A stretch of 64,000 bases of DNA, taken from an uncultured Clostridium sp. Its GTDB lineage: Bacteria; Bacillota; Clostridia; Lachnospirales; Lachnospiraceae. The notes beneath the pieces are model-generated. The model was not told the DNA's origin, made no database searches, and saw only the letters and a program-made list of their open reading frames with translations. Positions within the stretch are counted from its first letter, which is position 1, and every line of letters begins with the position of its first letter. The stretch is from NCBI GenBank assembly GCA_946498245.1, contig CAMMNN010000009.1, positions 1-64,000 of the forward strand, given 5' to 3'. Positions 7,193 to 15,912 of the stretch are shown piece after piece. The position numbers were made by a program, and so were the translations under genes.

Positions 7193-8212
7193 ATGAAAGA
7201 GCAGTTAGAGAAGATCAAAGCAGAAGCCCTCTCCCAGATAGAGGCGGCGGATAGTCTGGACAGACTCAATGAGATCCGTGTAGCCTATTTGGGGAAGAAA
7301 GGCGAATTGACCAGCGTATTAAAAAGTATGAAAAATGTGGCTCCGGAGGAACGGCCCAAAGTAGGCCAGATGGTTAATGAGGCCCGCGAGCTGATAGAGG
7401 CTAAGTTGGAAGAGACAAAGGCCGGACTTGCCAGAAAAGCCAGAGAAGAGCAGATGAAGAAAGAAGTCATTGACGTTACTCTGCCGGCAAAGAAGGTGAG
7501 AATGGGCCACAGCCATCCCAACGCCATTGCTTTGTCAGAAGTAGAGCGCATTTTCGTTGGAATGGGGTATGAAGTAGTGGAAGGCCCGGAAGTGGAGTAT
7601 GACCGCTACAATTTTGAAAAGCTGAATATTCCCAAAGGCCATCCGGCCAGAGATGAGCAGGATACCTTCTATATTAATGACAGCATTGTTTTAAGAAGCC
7701 AGACTTCTCCGGTTCAGGTTCGGACAATGGAAACGAAGAAGCCGCCTATCCGCATCATTGCTCCCGGCAGAGTATTCCGGTCTGACGCAGTAGACGCTAC
7801 TCATTCCCCGTCCTTCCACCAGATTGAAGGACTGGTAATTGATAAAAACATTACATTTGCGGATTTAAAGGGAACTCTGGCGGAATTTGCCCGTGAGCTG
7901 TTTGGGCCGGAGACGAAAGTAAAGTTCCGTCCTCACCACTTCCCATTTACAGAACCCAGCGCAGAGGTGGACGTAACCTGCTTTAAATGCGGCGGAAAGG
8001 GCTGCCGGTTCTGCAAGGGATCCGGATGGATTGAGATTTTAGGTTGCGGCATGGTACATCCCAGAGTGCTGGAAATGTGCGATATTGACCCGGAAGAGTA
8101 TTCCGGTTTTGCATTCGGCGTAGGTCTGGAGCGTATTGCTCTTTTGAAATATGAGATTGACGACATGAGACTGCTTTATGAGAACGATACCCGTTTCCTG
8201 AAACAGTTCTAA
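7193..8212 (+). CDS. pheS: phenylalanine-tRNA ligase alpha subunit, 339 aa
   Basis: This is the catalytic subunit of the cytosolic alpha2beta2 phenylalanyl-tRNA synthetase. The N-terminal coiled coil (about 1-85) binds tRNA-Phe. The class II catalytic core shows motif 2 ([12 protein letters not shown] and the APGRVFRSD region, about 180-205), [10 protein letters not shown], and motif 3 ([22 protein letters not shown], near the C-terminus, given here in two overlapping parts). A CxxC...CxxC-like segment ([16 protein letters not shown]) sits in the core, as in many Firmicutes. The start at 7193 has AAAGGAG seven bases upstream; the earlier ATG at 7166 lacks this. It is co-transcribed with pheT under the T-box. 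Confidence 0.97.
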   Translation: MKEQLEKIKAEALSQIEAADSLDRLNEIRVAYLGKKGELTSVLKSMKNVAPEERPKVGQMVNEARELIEAKLEETKAGLARKAREEQMKKEVIDVTLPAKKVRMGHSHPNAIALSEVERIFVGMGYEVVEGPEVEYDRYNFEKLNIPKGHPARDEQDTFYINDSIVLRSQTSPVQVRTMETKKPPIRIIAPGRVFRSDAVDATHSPSFHQIEGLVIDKNITFADLKGTLAEFARELFGPETKVKFRPHHFPFTEPSAEVDVTCFKCGGKGCRFCKGSGWIEILGCGMVHPRVLEMCDIDPEEYSGFAFGVGLERIALLKYEIDDMRLLYENDTRFLKQF

Positions 8213-8237
8213 GGCGGAGTAAAAAGGAGATTAGACA

Positions 8238-10658
8238 ATGAATACAGCATTATCTTGGATTAAAGCATACGTTCCGGATTTGGATGTAACGGCTCAGGAA
8301 TATACCGACGCCATGACGCTGTCCGGCACGAAAGTAGAGGGCTACCAGTGTCTGGATAAAAACCTGGAAAAAATTGTGGTAGGCCAGATTAAAACCATTG
8401 AGCGCCATCCTGATGCGGATAAGCTGATTATCTGTCAGGTGGACATTGGAACGGAAACCATCCAGATCGTTACGGGCGCTCCCAATGTAAAAGAGGGGGA
8501 TAAAGTGCCGGTAGTTCTGGACGGCGGAAAGGTAGCCGGAGGACATGACGGCGGGCCTTTGCCGGAAGACGGAATTTCTATTAAAAAAGGCAAATTAAGA
8601 GGAGTGGAATCCTGCGGAATGATGTGTTCCATTGAAGAATTGGGTTCCAGCCGGGATATGTACCCGGACGCCCCGGAAAGCGGTATCTATATTTTGCCGG
8701 AGGACGCCCAGGTGGGGGCTGACGCAGTTGAGGTGCTAGGTCTGCACGACGTGGTATTTGAGTATGAAATTACTTCCAACCGGGTTGACTGCTACAGCGT
8801 ACTGGGAATCGCCAGAGAAGCGGCGGCCACATTCCGCAAACCTTTTATTCCGCCGGTGGTTACGGAAACCGGGAACGGAGAAGACATTCACGATTATTTA
8901 AAAGTGCGGGTGGAAAATCAGGAGCTGTGCCCCAGATACTGTGCGAGAATGGTAAAAAACATTAAACTGGCTCCCTCTCCCCAGTGGATGCAGAGGCGTC
9001 TGGCTGCCAGCGGTATCCGGCCCATTAACAATATCGTAGATATTACCAATTATATTATGGAGGAATACGGCCAGCCCATGCACGCCTTCGATTATGACTT
9101 GCTGGCAGGCCATGAGATTGTAGTAAAATGCGCCAAAGACGGAGATGAGTTCCAAACCCTGGACGGCCAGATCAGAAAACTGGATCACAATGTTTTGATG
9201 ATCAATGATGGGGAAAAAGAAGTCGGTATAGCCGGTATTATGGGAGGAGAAAATTCCAAAATTACCGATGATGTAAAGACCATGGTATTTGAATGCGCCT
9301 GCTTTGACGGAACCAATATCCGCTTATCTGCAAAGAGAGTGGGCCTGCGTACCGACGCATCGGGAAAATATGAAAAGGGCCTGGATCCCAATACTGCCAT
9401 GGAGGCTGTAAACAGAGCCTGCCAGTTAATTGAAGAGTTGGGAGCCGGAGAAGTCGTAGGAGGCGTTATTGACGTCTGTGCAGGAGTAAAGGAACCCAGA
9501 AGAATCCCCTTCCACCCGGATTCCATTAACCGTCTTTTGGGAACTAACCTTTCCAAAGAAACCATGTTAAGCTATTTCGCCCCCCTGGAGATCCAATATG
9601 ATCCGGATAAGGAGGAGGTAATTGTACCCACCTGGCGCCAGGATTTGGAGAGGGGAGCCGACATTGCCGAGGAAGTAGCCAGATTTTACGGTTATGATAA
9701 GATCCCCACAACTCTGCCTACAGGCGAAGCCACTACGGGCAAGCTGTCTTATAAATTGAGAATCGAAGAAAAGGCCAGAGAAATCGCGGAATTTTGCGGA
9801 TTCTCCCAGGCTATGACTTATTCCTTTGAGAGTCCCAAGGTATTTGACCGCCTGTTGATTTCCAAGGATTCTCCCCTGCGCCAGACTGTGGTAATTTCCA
9901 ATCCTTTAGGCGAGGACTTCAGCATTATGAGAACTCTTCCCTTAAACGGTATGCTGACGTCCCTGTCTACTAACTATAACCGCCGGAATAAAGATGTGCG
10001 TCTTTACGAGCTGGCCAATATTTATCTTCCTAAGAGCCTTCCTCTGACGGAACTGCCGGAAGAGAGAATGCAGTGGGTACTGGGAATGTACGGTGACGGC
10101 GACTTCTTTACTATGAAAGGAGTTATCGAGGAGTTCTTTGAGTCCGTTGGCATGAACGGAAGGATCCATTATAATCCGGAAGCGGATCGTCCTTATCTTC
10201 ATCCGGGAAGGAAAGCCGATATTGTCTATGATGGGGTGACAGTGGGTTATCTGGGAGAAATTCATCCGGATGTGGCGGATCAATATAAAATCGGCGAAAA
10301 GGCCTACGTTGGCGTAATTGATATGCCTGCAATGATTCCCTTCACCACATTTGACAGGAAGTATACAGGACTGGCAAAATTCCCGGCAGTGTCCAGGGAT
10401 TTGAGCATGGTAGTTCCAAAGGAGATTCTGGCCGGACAGATCGAGGATATGATTGTCCAGAGAAGCGGAAAGATCCTGGAGAACTGCAGCCTGTTTGATA
10501 TTTACGAAGGCTCCCAGATTGCCGAGGGCTTTAAGTCTATGGCTTATTCCGTTACATTCCGGGCTCAGGATCATACTCTGGAAGAGAAAGAAATTACCAG
10601 CGTTATGAACAAAATTCTTAACGGCCTCAAGGGAATGGGAATTGAGTTAAGAGCTTAA
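8238..10658 (+). CDS. pheT: phenylalanine-tRNA ligase beta subunit, 806 aa
   Basis: The partner of PheS is full length for the bacterial family. An N-terminal tRNA-binding OB domain (about 40-150, ADKLIICQVDIG and VTGAPNV) is followed by B3/B4 editing domains (TSNRVDCYSVLGIARE, then RPINNIVDITNYIMEE and GGENSKITDD). The B5 domain (about 400-475), the synthetase-like core (FSIMRTLPLNGMLTSLSTNYNRR) and a C-terminal ferredoxin-fold anticodon-binding domain (FPAVSRDLSMVVP to the end) complete it. It acts in aminoacylation and clears mischarged Tyr-tRNA-Phe. It begins 25 bases after pheS with AAGGAG upstream. Confidence 0.97.
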   Translation: MNTALSWIKAYVPDLDVTAQEYTDAMTLSGTKVEGYQCLDKNLEKIVVGQIKTIERHPDADKLIICQVDIGTETIQIVTGAPNVKEGDKVPVVLDGGKVAGGHDGGPLPEDGISIKKGKLRGVESCGMMCSIEELGSSRDMYPDAPESGIYILPEDAQVGADAVEVLGLHDVVFEYEITSNRVDCYSVLGIAREAAATFRKPFIPPVVTETGNGEDIHDYLKVRVENQELCPRYCARMVKNIKLAPSPQWMQRRLAASGIRPINNIVDITNYIMEEYGQPMHAFDYDLLAGHEIVVKCAKDGDEFQTLDGQIRKLDHNVLMINDGEKEVGIAGIMGGENSKITDDVKTMVFECACFDGTNIRLSAKRVGLRTDASGKYEKGLDPNTAMEAVNRACQLIEELGAGEVVGGVIDVCAGVKEPRRIPFHPDSINRLLGTNLSKETMLSYFAPLEIQYDPDKEEVIVPTWRQDLERGADIAEEVARFYGYDKIPTTLPTGEATTGKLSYKLRIEEKAREIAEFCGFSQAMTYSFESPKVFDRLLISKDSPLRQTVVISNPLGEDFSIMRTLPLNGMLTSLSTNYNRRNKDVRLYELANIYLPKSLPLTELPEERMQWVLGMYGDGDFFTMKGVIEEFFESVGMNGRIHYNPEADRPYLHPGRKADIVYDGVTVGYLGEIHPDVADQYKIGEKAYVGVIDMPAMIPFTTFDRKYTGLAKFPAVSRDLSMVVPKEILAGQIEDMIVQRSGKILENCSLFDIYEGSQIAEGFKSMAYSVTFRAQDHTLEEKEITSVMNKILNGLKGMGIELRA

Positions 10659-10675
10659 ATGATTGGAGGAAGCAG

Positions 10676-11302
10676 ATGGATTCCAAAGAAGCAAGAAAGC
10701 GTATGGAAGAAGGCCGCCTGTATCTGCCGGGAGATGAAGCCATTATGACAGAACAGGCCGCCTGTCTGGAGCTTTTGTACGATTTTAACCAGACCCGTCC
10801 TTCTCAAATAGAAGAGAGGAAGGCGCTGCTGAAGAAGATGTTTGCGGAAATTGGGGAGGAGTGCTATATTGAGCCTCCTCTTCGGGCAAACTTTGGCGGA
10901 AAACATGTCCACTTTGGCAAAGGGGTATATGCCAATTTTAACCTGACTATGGTGGATGATGGCCACATTTTTGTGGGGGACTATGTGATGTTTGGCCCTA
11001 ACGTTACTTTGGCCACGGCAGGCCATCCTATAGAACCCCGGCTGAGAAAAAAGACTCTCCAGTTTAACCGGGATATTCACATCGGGGCCAATGTCTGGAT
11101 TGGAGCCGGAACAATCGTTCTTCCAGGCGTAACCATCGGGGAAAATACTGTAATCGGAGCCGGTTCCGTAGTTTCGAGAGATATTCCGGCAGGCGTAGTG
11201 GCCGTAGGAAGTCCCTGCAGAGTACTGCGGGAAATCGGTGAACGCGACAGACTGTATTATTACAAAGAATATAAAATTGACGAGGATCTCTGGCAGCTTT
11301 AA
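10676..11302 (+). CDS. maltose/galactoside O-acetyltransferase family, 208 aa
   Basis: This is a left-handed beta-helix (hexapeptide repeat) acetyltransferase of the Maa/LacA group, which moves acetyl from acetyl-CoA to a sugar hydroxyl. An N-terminal maltose-acetyltransferase segment (residues 1-60) precedes [17 protein letters not shown] and the hexapeptide coils ([20 protein letters not shown], about 138-157). The catalytic His is probably in TAGHPIEP (about 118). The ATG follows GGAGGAAGCAG, 17 bases after pheT, so it may be read through from the pheST transcript. An intrinsic terminator overlaps its stop codon. The sugar acceptor cannot be told. Confidence 0.85.
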   Translation: MDSKEARKRMEEGRLYLPGDEAIMTEQAACLELLYDFNQTRPSQIEERKALLKKMFAEIGEECYIEPPLRANFGGKHVHFGKGVYANFNLTMVDDGHIFVGDYVMFGPNVTLATAGHPIEPRLRKKTLQFNRDIHIGANVWIGAGTIVLPGVTIGENTVIGAGSVVSRDIPAGVVAVGSPCRVLREIGERDRLYYYKEYKIDEDLWQL

Positions 11303-11319
11303 CGCCAGGGATCTTTTTT
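11285..11319 (+). terminator. intrinsic terminator overlapping the acetyltransferase stop
   Basis: The stem GATCTCTGGC / GCCAGGGATC has the stop codon TAA in its loop and is followed by six T. It ends the pheS-pheT-acetyltransferase unit. Confidence 0.75.
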
Positions 11320-11460
11320 GTTTCATAAGAAACTTCGTTTCTATGAAACAAAAAACGCTCCGCGAGATCGCACTGCGGCGGTGTGGAAACTGTCGCAGGA
11401 GCGACCCACCGCAGGCGGAGAATCCTGCAATGCAGGATTCTTTTTGCATAATAGGAAACC
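11320..11460 (+). repeat. dispersed repeat with internal terminator, copy 2 (eno leader)
   Basis: It has the same architecture as 6984-7166: an opening hairpin (TTTCATAAGAAAC / GTTTCTATGAAA, different sequence), then core GCACTGCGGCGG to CCCACCGCAGGCGGAG, then the hairpin AGAATCCTGC / GCAGGATTCT with five T (11419-11445). The core is nearly identical to the pheS copy while the flanking hairpins differ. Confidence 0.7.
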
Positions 11461-11549
11461 TCCGTTTAATGGTATGCCTCACAATATTTTCAGGAAAAAG
11501 GTACATAATACTCTTGAAAGCAGATGAGTTTAAGAAGGAGGCAGTAAAT

Positions 11550-12827
11550 ATGAATGAAAAATATGAGATTGCAGCGGTACGGGGCAGGGAAATCTTGGAC
11601 TCCCGGGGAAATCCTACCATTGAGGCGGAAGTGGTTTTAGAATGCGGCGCCATGGGGCGGGCTTCCGTGCCTTCCGGCGCTTCTACAGGGAAGTTTGAGG
11701 CTGTGGAGTTAAGGGACAAGGGCAGCCGGTATCTGGGAATGGGGGTGCAGAAGGCAGCGGAAAATATTAACACCGTGCTGGCGGAGGCATTAATGTTTGA
11801 AAACGTCCTGGATCAGAGACGGATTGACAGATTGCTGATAGAGGCCGACGGGACGGAAAATAAAGAGCGTCTGGGAGCCAACGCCATTTTGGGAGTATCC
11901 CTGGCAACAGCCAGAGCCGCCTCCAATGCCCTGGGGCTCCCGCTGTACCGCTATCTAGGCGGAATTAACGCCTGCCGGATGCCCCGGCCTATGATGAATA
12001 TTCTTAACGGAGGAAAACACGCGGACAATACTGTGGATCTTCAGGAATTTATGATTGCTCCCTGGAAGGCCTCCAGTTTCTCCGAAGGTCTGAGAATCTG
12101 CTCTGAAGTCTACCATACCCTGAAAAAACTGCTGTCGGGAAGAGGGTATTCTACAGGCGTAGGGGATGAAGGCGGTTTTGCCCCGGATTTAAAGGATGCA
12201 GATGAGGTTTTGTCATTTTTGGTAGAGGCCATATCTCTGGCGGGCTATCAGCCCGGAGAAGATGTAAAGATTGCCGTAGACGCAGCTTCTTCTGAGCTGT
12301 ATGATGAGGAAAGCGGCTACTACCTGTTTCCGGGAGAAAGCAAGATGAAAGGAGAAACCGTGCGCCGTTCTTCCTCTGAAATGGTTCGTTATTATAAAGA
12401 GCTGACGGAAAAATTTCCTATCTTTTCTATTGAGGACGGACTGGGGGAGGAAGACTGGGAAGGCTGGAAAATGCTGACCAATTCTTTGGGGTCTTCTATC
12501 CAGTTAGTAGGGGACGATTTGTTTGTCACCAATACTAAACGGCTGAAAAAAGGAATTGAAATGGGGATAGCCAATTCCATTTTAATCAAAGTCAACCAGA
12601 TCGGGACTCTTACGGAAAGCCTGGAAGCCGTTGAGATGGCGAGGCAGGCTGGCTATACCGCTGTCATTTCCCACCGTTCCGGGGAGACGGAGGACGCCGT
12701 TATCGCGGATATTGCAGTGGGGCTTAATGTGGGACAGATTAAAACCGGAGCTCCCTGCCGCTCTGACAGAGTTTCCAAATATAACCAATTATTACGGATT
12801 CAAGAGGATTTTTGCGGCTTTTTTTAG
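11550..12827 (+). CDS. eno: enolase, 425 aa
   Basis: It interconverts 2-phosphoglycerate and phosphoenolpyruvate in the cytosol. Family signatures are present: [11 protein letters not shown] (about 15-25), [35 protein letters not shown] with the active-site His, the metal ligands in [24 protein letters not shown] and VGDDLFVTN, the catalytic Lys in [13 protein letters not shown], and [11 protein letters not shown] (signature SGETED). The ATG at 11550 has AAGGAGG upstream. The C-terminus ([10 protein letters not shown]) departs from the usual form. The gene stands alone instead of in a gap-pgk-tpi-gpm-eno cluster, so it could be a second paralogue. Confidence 0.93.
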   Translation: MNEKYEIAAVRGREILDSRGNPTIEAEVVLECGAMGRASVPSGASTGKFEAVELRDKGSRYLGMGVQKAAENINTVLAEALMFENVLDQRRIDRLLIEADGTENKERLGANAILGVSLATARAASNALGLPLYRYLGGINACRMPRPMMNILNGGKHADNTVDLQEFMIAPWKASSFSEGLRICSEVYHTLKKLLSGRGYSTGVGDEGGFAPDLKDADEVLSFLVEAISLAGYQPGEDVKIAVDAASSELYDEESGYYLFPGESKMKGETVRRSSSEMVRYYKELTEKFPIFSIEDGLGEEDWEGWKMLTNSLGSSIQLVGDDLFVTNTKRLKKGIEMGIANSILIKVNQIGTLTESLEAVEMARQAGYTAVISHRSGETEDAVIADIAVGLNVGQIKTGAPCRSDRVSKYNQLLRIQEDFCGFF

Positions 12828-12857
12828 AAACAAAGATACCGGGAATGGCCGAAAATG

Positions 12858-12886
12858 TTGACAAAAAGGCGGCTCGGTCTTATAAT
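12858..12886 (+). promoter_or_regulatory. strong sigma-A promoter of the DUF6465 gene
   Basis: Consensus TTGACA (12858-12863) and TATAAT (12881-12886) are separated by the optimal 17 bases. A perfect match on both boxes suggests high expression. Confidence 0.85.
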
Positions 12887-12969
12887 CCACTATTGATGGC
12901 ATCAAAAGGGAATACTTGAATGAGAATTATCATACAGATGATACAAGATTTTTGAGGAGGAAAAGTGTT

Positions 12970-13395
12970 ATGGCAGCACCGAGAAAGAGTGCAAAAACTG
13001 CAGCGGCTGAAACTGCTGCAAAAACTGTAAAGACAACAGAGAAAAAAGCAGAACCTAAGAAGGTGGAAACCAAAAAGGCTGAGACTGCAAAAGCCGCAGA
13101 GGTAAAAGCTGAGGAAACGAAGGCTGCAGAAGCTCCTAAGAAGGAAGTAAAGCCTGCTGCAAAGAAAACAACGGCAAAGGCCGCTGCAAAGGAACCTCAG
13201 GCTAAGGTGGTATTCCAGTTTGCTGGAAAAGAAGTTGCTGCAAAGGAAGTTCTGGCAGCAGCAGAAAAGGCTTATGCTGAGGCTCACAAAGGCGTTGAGA
13301 TTAAGACCATTGAACTGTATGTGGTAGCAGAAGAGAATGCCGCATACTACGTTGTAAATGGTGAGGCAGATCCGGAATTTAAGGTTATGCTGTAA
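12970..13395 (+). CDS. DUF6465 family Lys/Ala-rich protein, 141 aa
   Basis: The first 75 residues are a low-complexity Lys-Ala-Glu region of histone-H1 character (many KAAETKA-like runs). A compact C-terminal domain follows (about 78-141: VVFQFAGKEVAAKEVLAAAE, then IKTIELYVVAEENAAYYVVN), which I recognise as DUF6465, a family seen in Lachnospiraceae. The ATG at 12970 has GAGGAGG upstream; an ATG at 12916 lacks a site. A consensus promoter points to an abundant product. Function is unknown; nucleic-acid association is possible from the basic tail but is inference only. Confidence 0.8.
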   Translation: MAAPRKSAKTAAAETAAKTVKTTEKKAEPKKVETKKAETAKAAEVKAEETKAAEAPKKEVKPAAKKTTAKAAAKEPQAKVVFQFAGKEVAAKEVLAAAEKAYAEAHKGVEIKTIELYVVAEENAAYYVVNGEADPEFKVML

Positions 13396-13403
13396 GAGAA
13401 AAA

Positions 13404-13454
13404 AGAAACGCAGGGGCATCGGAGTCGGAAGATTCCGGTGCCTTTGCTGTTTGC
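13404..13454 (+). terminator. probable terminator hairpin after the DUF6465 gene
   Basis: The stem GGCATCGGA / TTCCGGTGCC (13418 to about 13442) is followed by a weak T-rich tail (TTTGCTGTTT). It is less canonical than others in the window. Confidence 0.4.
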
Positions 13455-13510
13455 TGCGAAAGGAAGAACCCCTATATACGAGCGTAGAAAACGGAGGATA
13501 GGAATAGGAA

Positions 13511-14998
13511 ATGAAGCAATTGCCGGAAGCCTTTGAAGAGCGAATGAAAGAACTTTTAAAAGAGGAGTATGGAGCCTTTGCCGCTGCCTGCCGCCAGGAA
13601 CGGTCGCAGGGACTCAGGCTGAATCCATTAAAAAAAGTGTCAAAGGAGCAATTGGAAAGCGCAGGATTTCACTTAAACAAAATCCCCTGGGTGAAAGAAG
13701 GATATTACTATGGCCGGGAAGACAGACCAGGAAAGCATTCTTACCATGAAGCCGGAATGTATTATATCCAGGAACCCAGTGCCATGGCGGTGGGAGAATT
13801 GGCTGAGGTTTGCCCGGGAGAGAAGGTTTTGGATCTGTGCGGGGCCCCCGGAGGAAAATCTACCCATATTGCAGGAAAGATGCAGGGGCAGGGATTCTTA
13901 GTAAGCAACGAAATCCATCCTGCCCGGGTAAAGATTCTATCGCAAAATATAGAAAGAATGGGAATCGCCAACGCAGTAGTAACCAATGAGGACGCTTCAT
14001 CCCTGGCGGCCCGTTTCCCGGCTTTTTTTGACAGAATTATAGTGGATGCCCCCTGCTCCGGAGAAGGAATGTTTCGTAAGGATGAGGATGCCAGAGAGCA
14101 ATGGAGCCCGGAGCACGTAACAATTTGCGCTGCAAGGCAGTCTGAAATATTGGATTGTGCGTCGACAATGGTAAGAAGCGGAGGGCGAATCGTCTATTCT
14201 ACCTGTACCTTTGCTCCTGAGGAAAACGAGCAGACTATTTTAAGATTTTTGGAACGCCATCCGGACTTTTCTGTAATAAGGCCGGAAGGGGCCTGGGAAG
14301 GCCTCTCGGCAGGCCGGCCGGAGTGGGCTGGAGAGGAGGCACGGACCAAGGGGAAAAATCTGGAAAAGACCTTCCGCATCTGGCCTCATAAGGCGGAGGG
14401 AGAAGGCCATTTTATAGCGGTTCTGGAAAAAAAAGGGAATCCAGAGAACAGGCAGCCGATGGATGAAGGAAAAAAAGAGAAGAAAATCCGGAGCAGAAAA
14501 AAGGCAGAGGCCATTGACAAAGATGTGTGGAAAAACTTGGAGGACTTCTGCCGGGATACTCTGACGCCGGCAGCGGCCCAAAAGCTGCTGGAAAGAAAAA
14601 AAGAAGAATTTCTTTTGTTTGGAGAGCAGCTTTATCTTTTGCCTCCGGGCTTTTATGAGGCTGCGGGAGAACGGGGACTGGACGGATTAAAAGTCCTGCG
14701 TCCGGGGCTCCACCTGGGAACCTGTAAGAAACAGCGCTTTGAGCCTTCTCATGCTTGGGCTCTGCATTTGCAGCCGGAGGAGGTCCTTAGAGAGCTTCCT
14801 CTGTCCCCGGAAAAAAAGGAAGGGGCCCCTGCCTATCTGACAGGAAATATTCCCCAGGGGACAGTTCTGGAAAAAGCAGGAAAGGGGAAAGGCTGGGTAT
14901 TGATCACCGTGGAAGGCTGTTCCTTAGGCTGGGGAAAACTGGCGGGAGGCACGGTAAAAAATCATTACCCCAAAGGACTCAGATGGCCGTCGATATAA
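13511..14998 (+). CDS. RsmF/NOL1-NOP2-Sun family rRNA m5C methyltransferase, 495 aa
   Basis: This is a SAM-dependent RNA cytosine-C5 methyltransferase acting on rRNA or tRNA. The SAM-binding loop DLCGAPGGKSTHIA is at about 108-121, motif IV IVDAPCSGEGMFRKD with the product-release Cys at about 178-192, and motif VI YSTCTFAPEENE with the catalytic Cys at about 228-239. The C-terminal third (about 330-495) fits the RsmF_methyltransferase-C/PUA-like domain. A basic insert (KKEKKIRSRKKAEA) joins the halves. The length is right for RsmF. Its 3' end overlaps the convergent RluA-type gene by 34 bases. The exact target base is unknown. Confidence 0.85.
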   Translation: MKQLPEAFEERMKELLKEEYGAFAAACRQERSQGLRLNPLKKVSKEQLESAGFHLNKIPWVKEGYYYGREDRPGKHSYHEAGMYYIQEPSAMAVGELAEVCPGEKVLDLCGAPGGKSTHIAGKMQGQGFLVSNEIHPARVKILSQNIERMGIANAVVTNEDASSLAARFPAFFDRIIVDAPCSGEGMFRKDEDAREQWSPEHVTICAARQSEILDCASTMVRSGGRIVYSTCTFAPEENEQTILRFLERHPDFSVIRPEGAWEGLSAGRPEWAGEEARTKGKNLEKTFRIWPHKAEGEGHFIAVLEKKGNPENRQPMDEGKKEKKIRSRKKAEAIDKDVWKNLEDFCRDTLTPAAAQKLLERKKEEFLLFGEQLYLLPPGFYEAAGERGLDGLKVLRPGLHLGTCKKQRFEPSHAWALHLQPEEVLRELPLSPEKKEGAPAYLTGNIPQGTVLEKAGKGKGWVLITVEGCSLGWGKLAGGTVKNHYPKGLRWPSI

Positions 14999-15912
14999 TA
15001 AGGCGGGCATTCCTCCAAGGGACAGGCCCACAGCATATCAGCAGGTACCGGGGCCGTAAAGGACAGAGGCTCCTTTGTCATAGGGTGAAGGAAGGACAGC
15101 CTCCAGGAATGGAGGGCCTGACGGCGGATATGGGAGTAATCGGGACAGTATAAAAAGTCTCCCGGAAGCGGGTGGCCCAGAAAGTGAAAATGGACCCGGA
15201 TTTGATGAGTCCGTCCTGTGTCCAGACGGACTCGGATCAGGGAGTGTCCGGATTCGGAATGGTAGAAAAGCCTCTGATAATGGGTACAGGCGTATTCGCC
15301 GTTGGAAAAATCCACGCAGCGCATAAGAACGGAACCCTCCTTCCGGGCAATGGGGAGGGAGATAGTCCCTCTGAGGGGAGCAAAACCGGAAACAATAGCC
15401 AGATACTCCCGGTGAAGCTGCCGTTTTGCCGCCATATCAGAAAGGATAGAAGCGCTGAGCATATGTTTGGCAACGATAAGAAGCCCCGTGGTATCTCTGT
15501 CCAGACGGTTTATGGCGCGAAAGACGAAAGGTTCTCCCTTCTGAAGACAGCGCCAAGCCAGCCCGTTGGCAAGAGAATTGCATCGGTGGCCCTGAGAGGG
15601 ATGGACTGCCGTATCGGCGGCTTTGTTTACCACAAGGAGATCCGCATCTTCATAGATAATGTCCAAGTCCATAGGGACAGGGGGAATGGAGCCTTTTGGC
15701 TCCGGCTCCCTGAGGCAAACCGTAAGGATTTGTCCCCGGTTCAGAGGGGAAGAGGAAAAAGCGGGCTGTCCGTCAATGGAAAACCCGTCCTCAAATCGGC
15801 GGATGCAGCTTATGACGTTATGGGAATAGCCCTGTTGCCGGAGAAATTCCTCCACAGTCAGGGGCGTGGTATCGTTGGTTATGGTGTAAGTCCATTTTCG
15901 TTCTTGAATCAT
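14965..15912 (-). CDS. RluA-family pseudouridine synthase, 315 aa
   Basis: It isomerises uridine to pseudouridine in rRNA or tRNA. An N-terminal S4-like RNA-binding segment (TVEEFLRQQGYSHNVISCIRR is the start, about 18-38) precedes the catalytic domain. The catalytic aspartate lies in RLDRDTTGLLIVAKH (about 137-151, HRLD-type motif here NRLD), with ADTAVHPSQGH before it and LDTGRTHQIRVHF (about 229-241) forming motif III. The start codon overlaps the dinB stop as ATGA, so it is the second gene of a dinB transcript and may be under SOS control. The target position is unknown. Confidence 0.88.
   Translation of the reverse strand: MIQERKWTYTITNDTTPLTVEEFLRQQGYSHNVISCIRRFEDGFSIDGQPAFSSSPLNRGQILTVCLREPEPKGSIPPVPMDLDIIYEDADLLVVNKAADTAVHPSQGHRCNSLANGLAWRCLQKGEPFVFRAINRLDRDTTGLLIVAKHMLSASILSDMAAKRQLHREYLAIVSGFAPLRGTISLPIARKEGSVLMRCVDFSNGEYACTHYQRLFYHSESGHSLIRVRLDTGRTHQIRVHFHFLGHPLPGDFLYCPDYSHIRRQALHSWRLSFLHPMTKEPLSFTAPVPADMLWACPLEECPPYYIDGHLSPLG

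Noticed and set aside
10655..11773. Long minus-strand frame opposite the acetyltransferase and enolase leader
   Set aside because: It is antisense to a clear acetyltransferase gene and two repeat or terminator structures, with no start signals.
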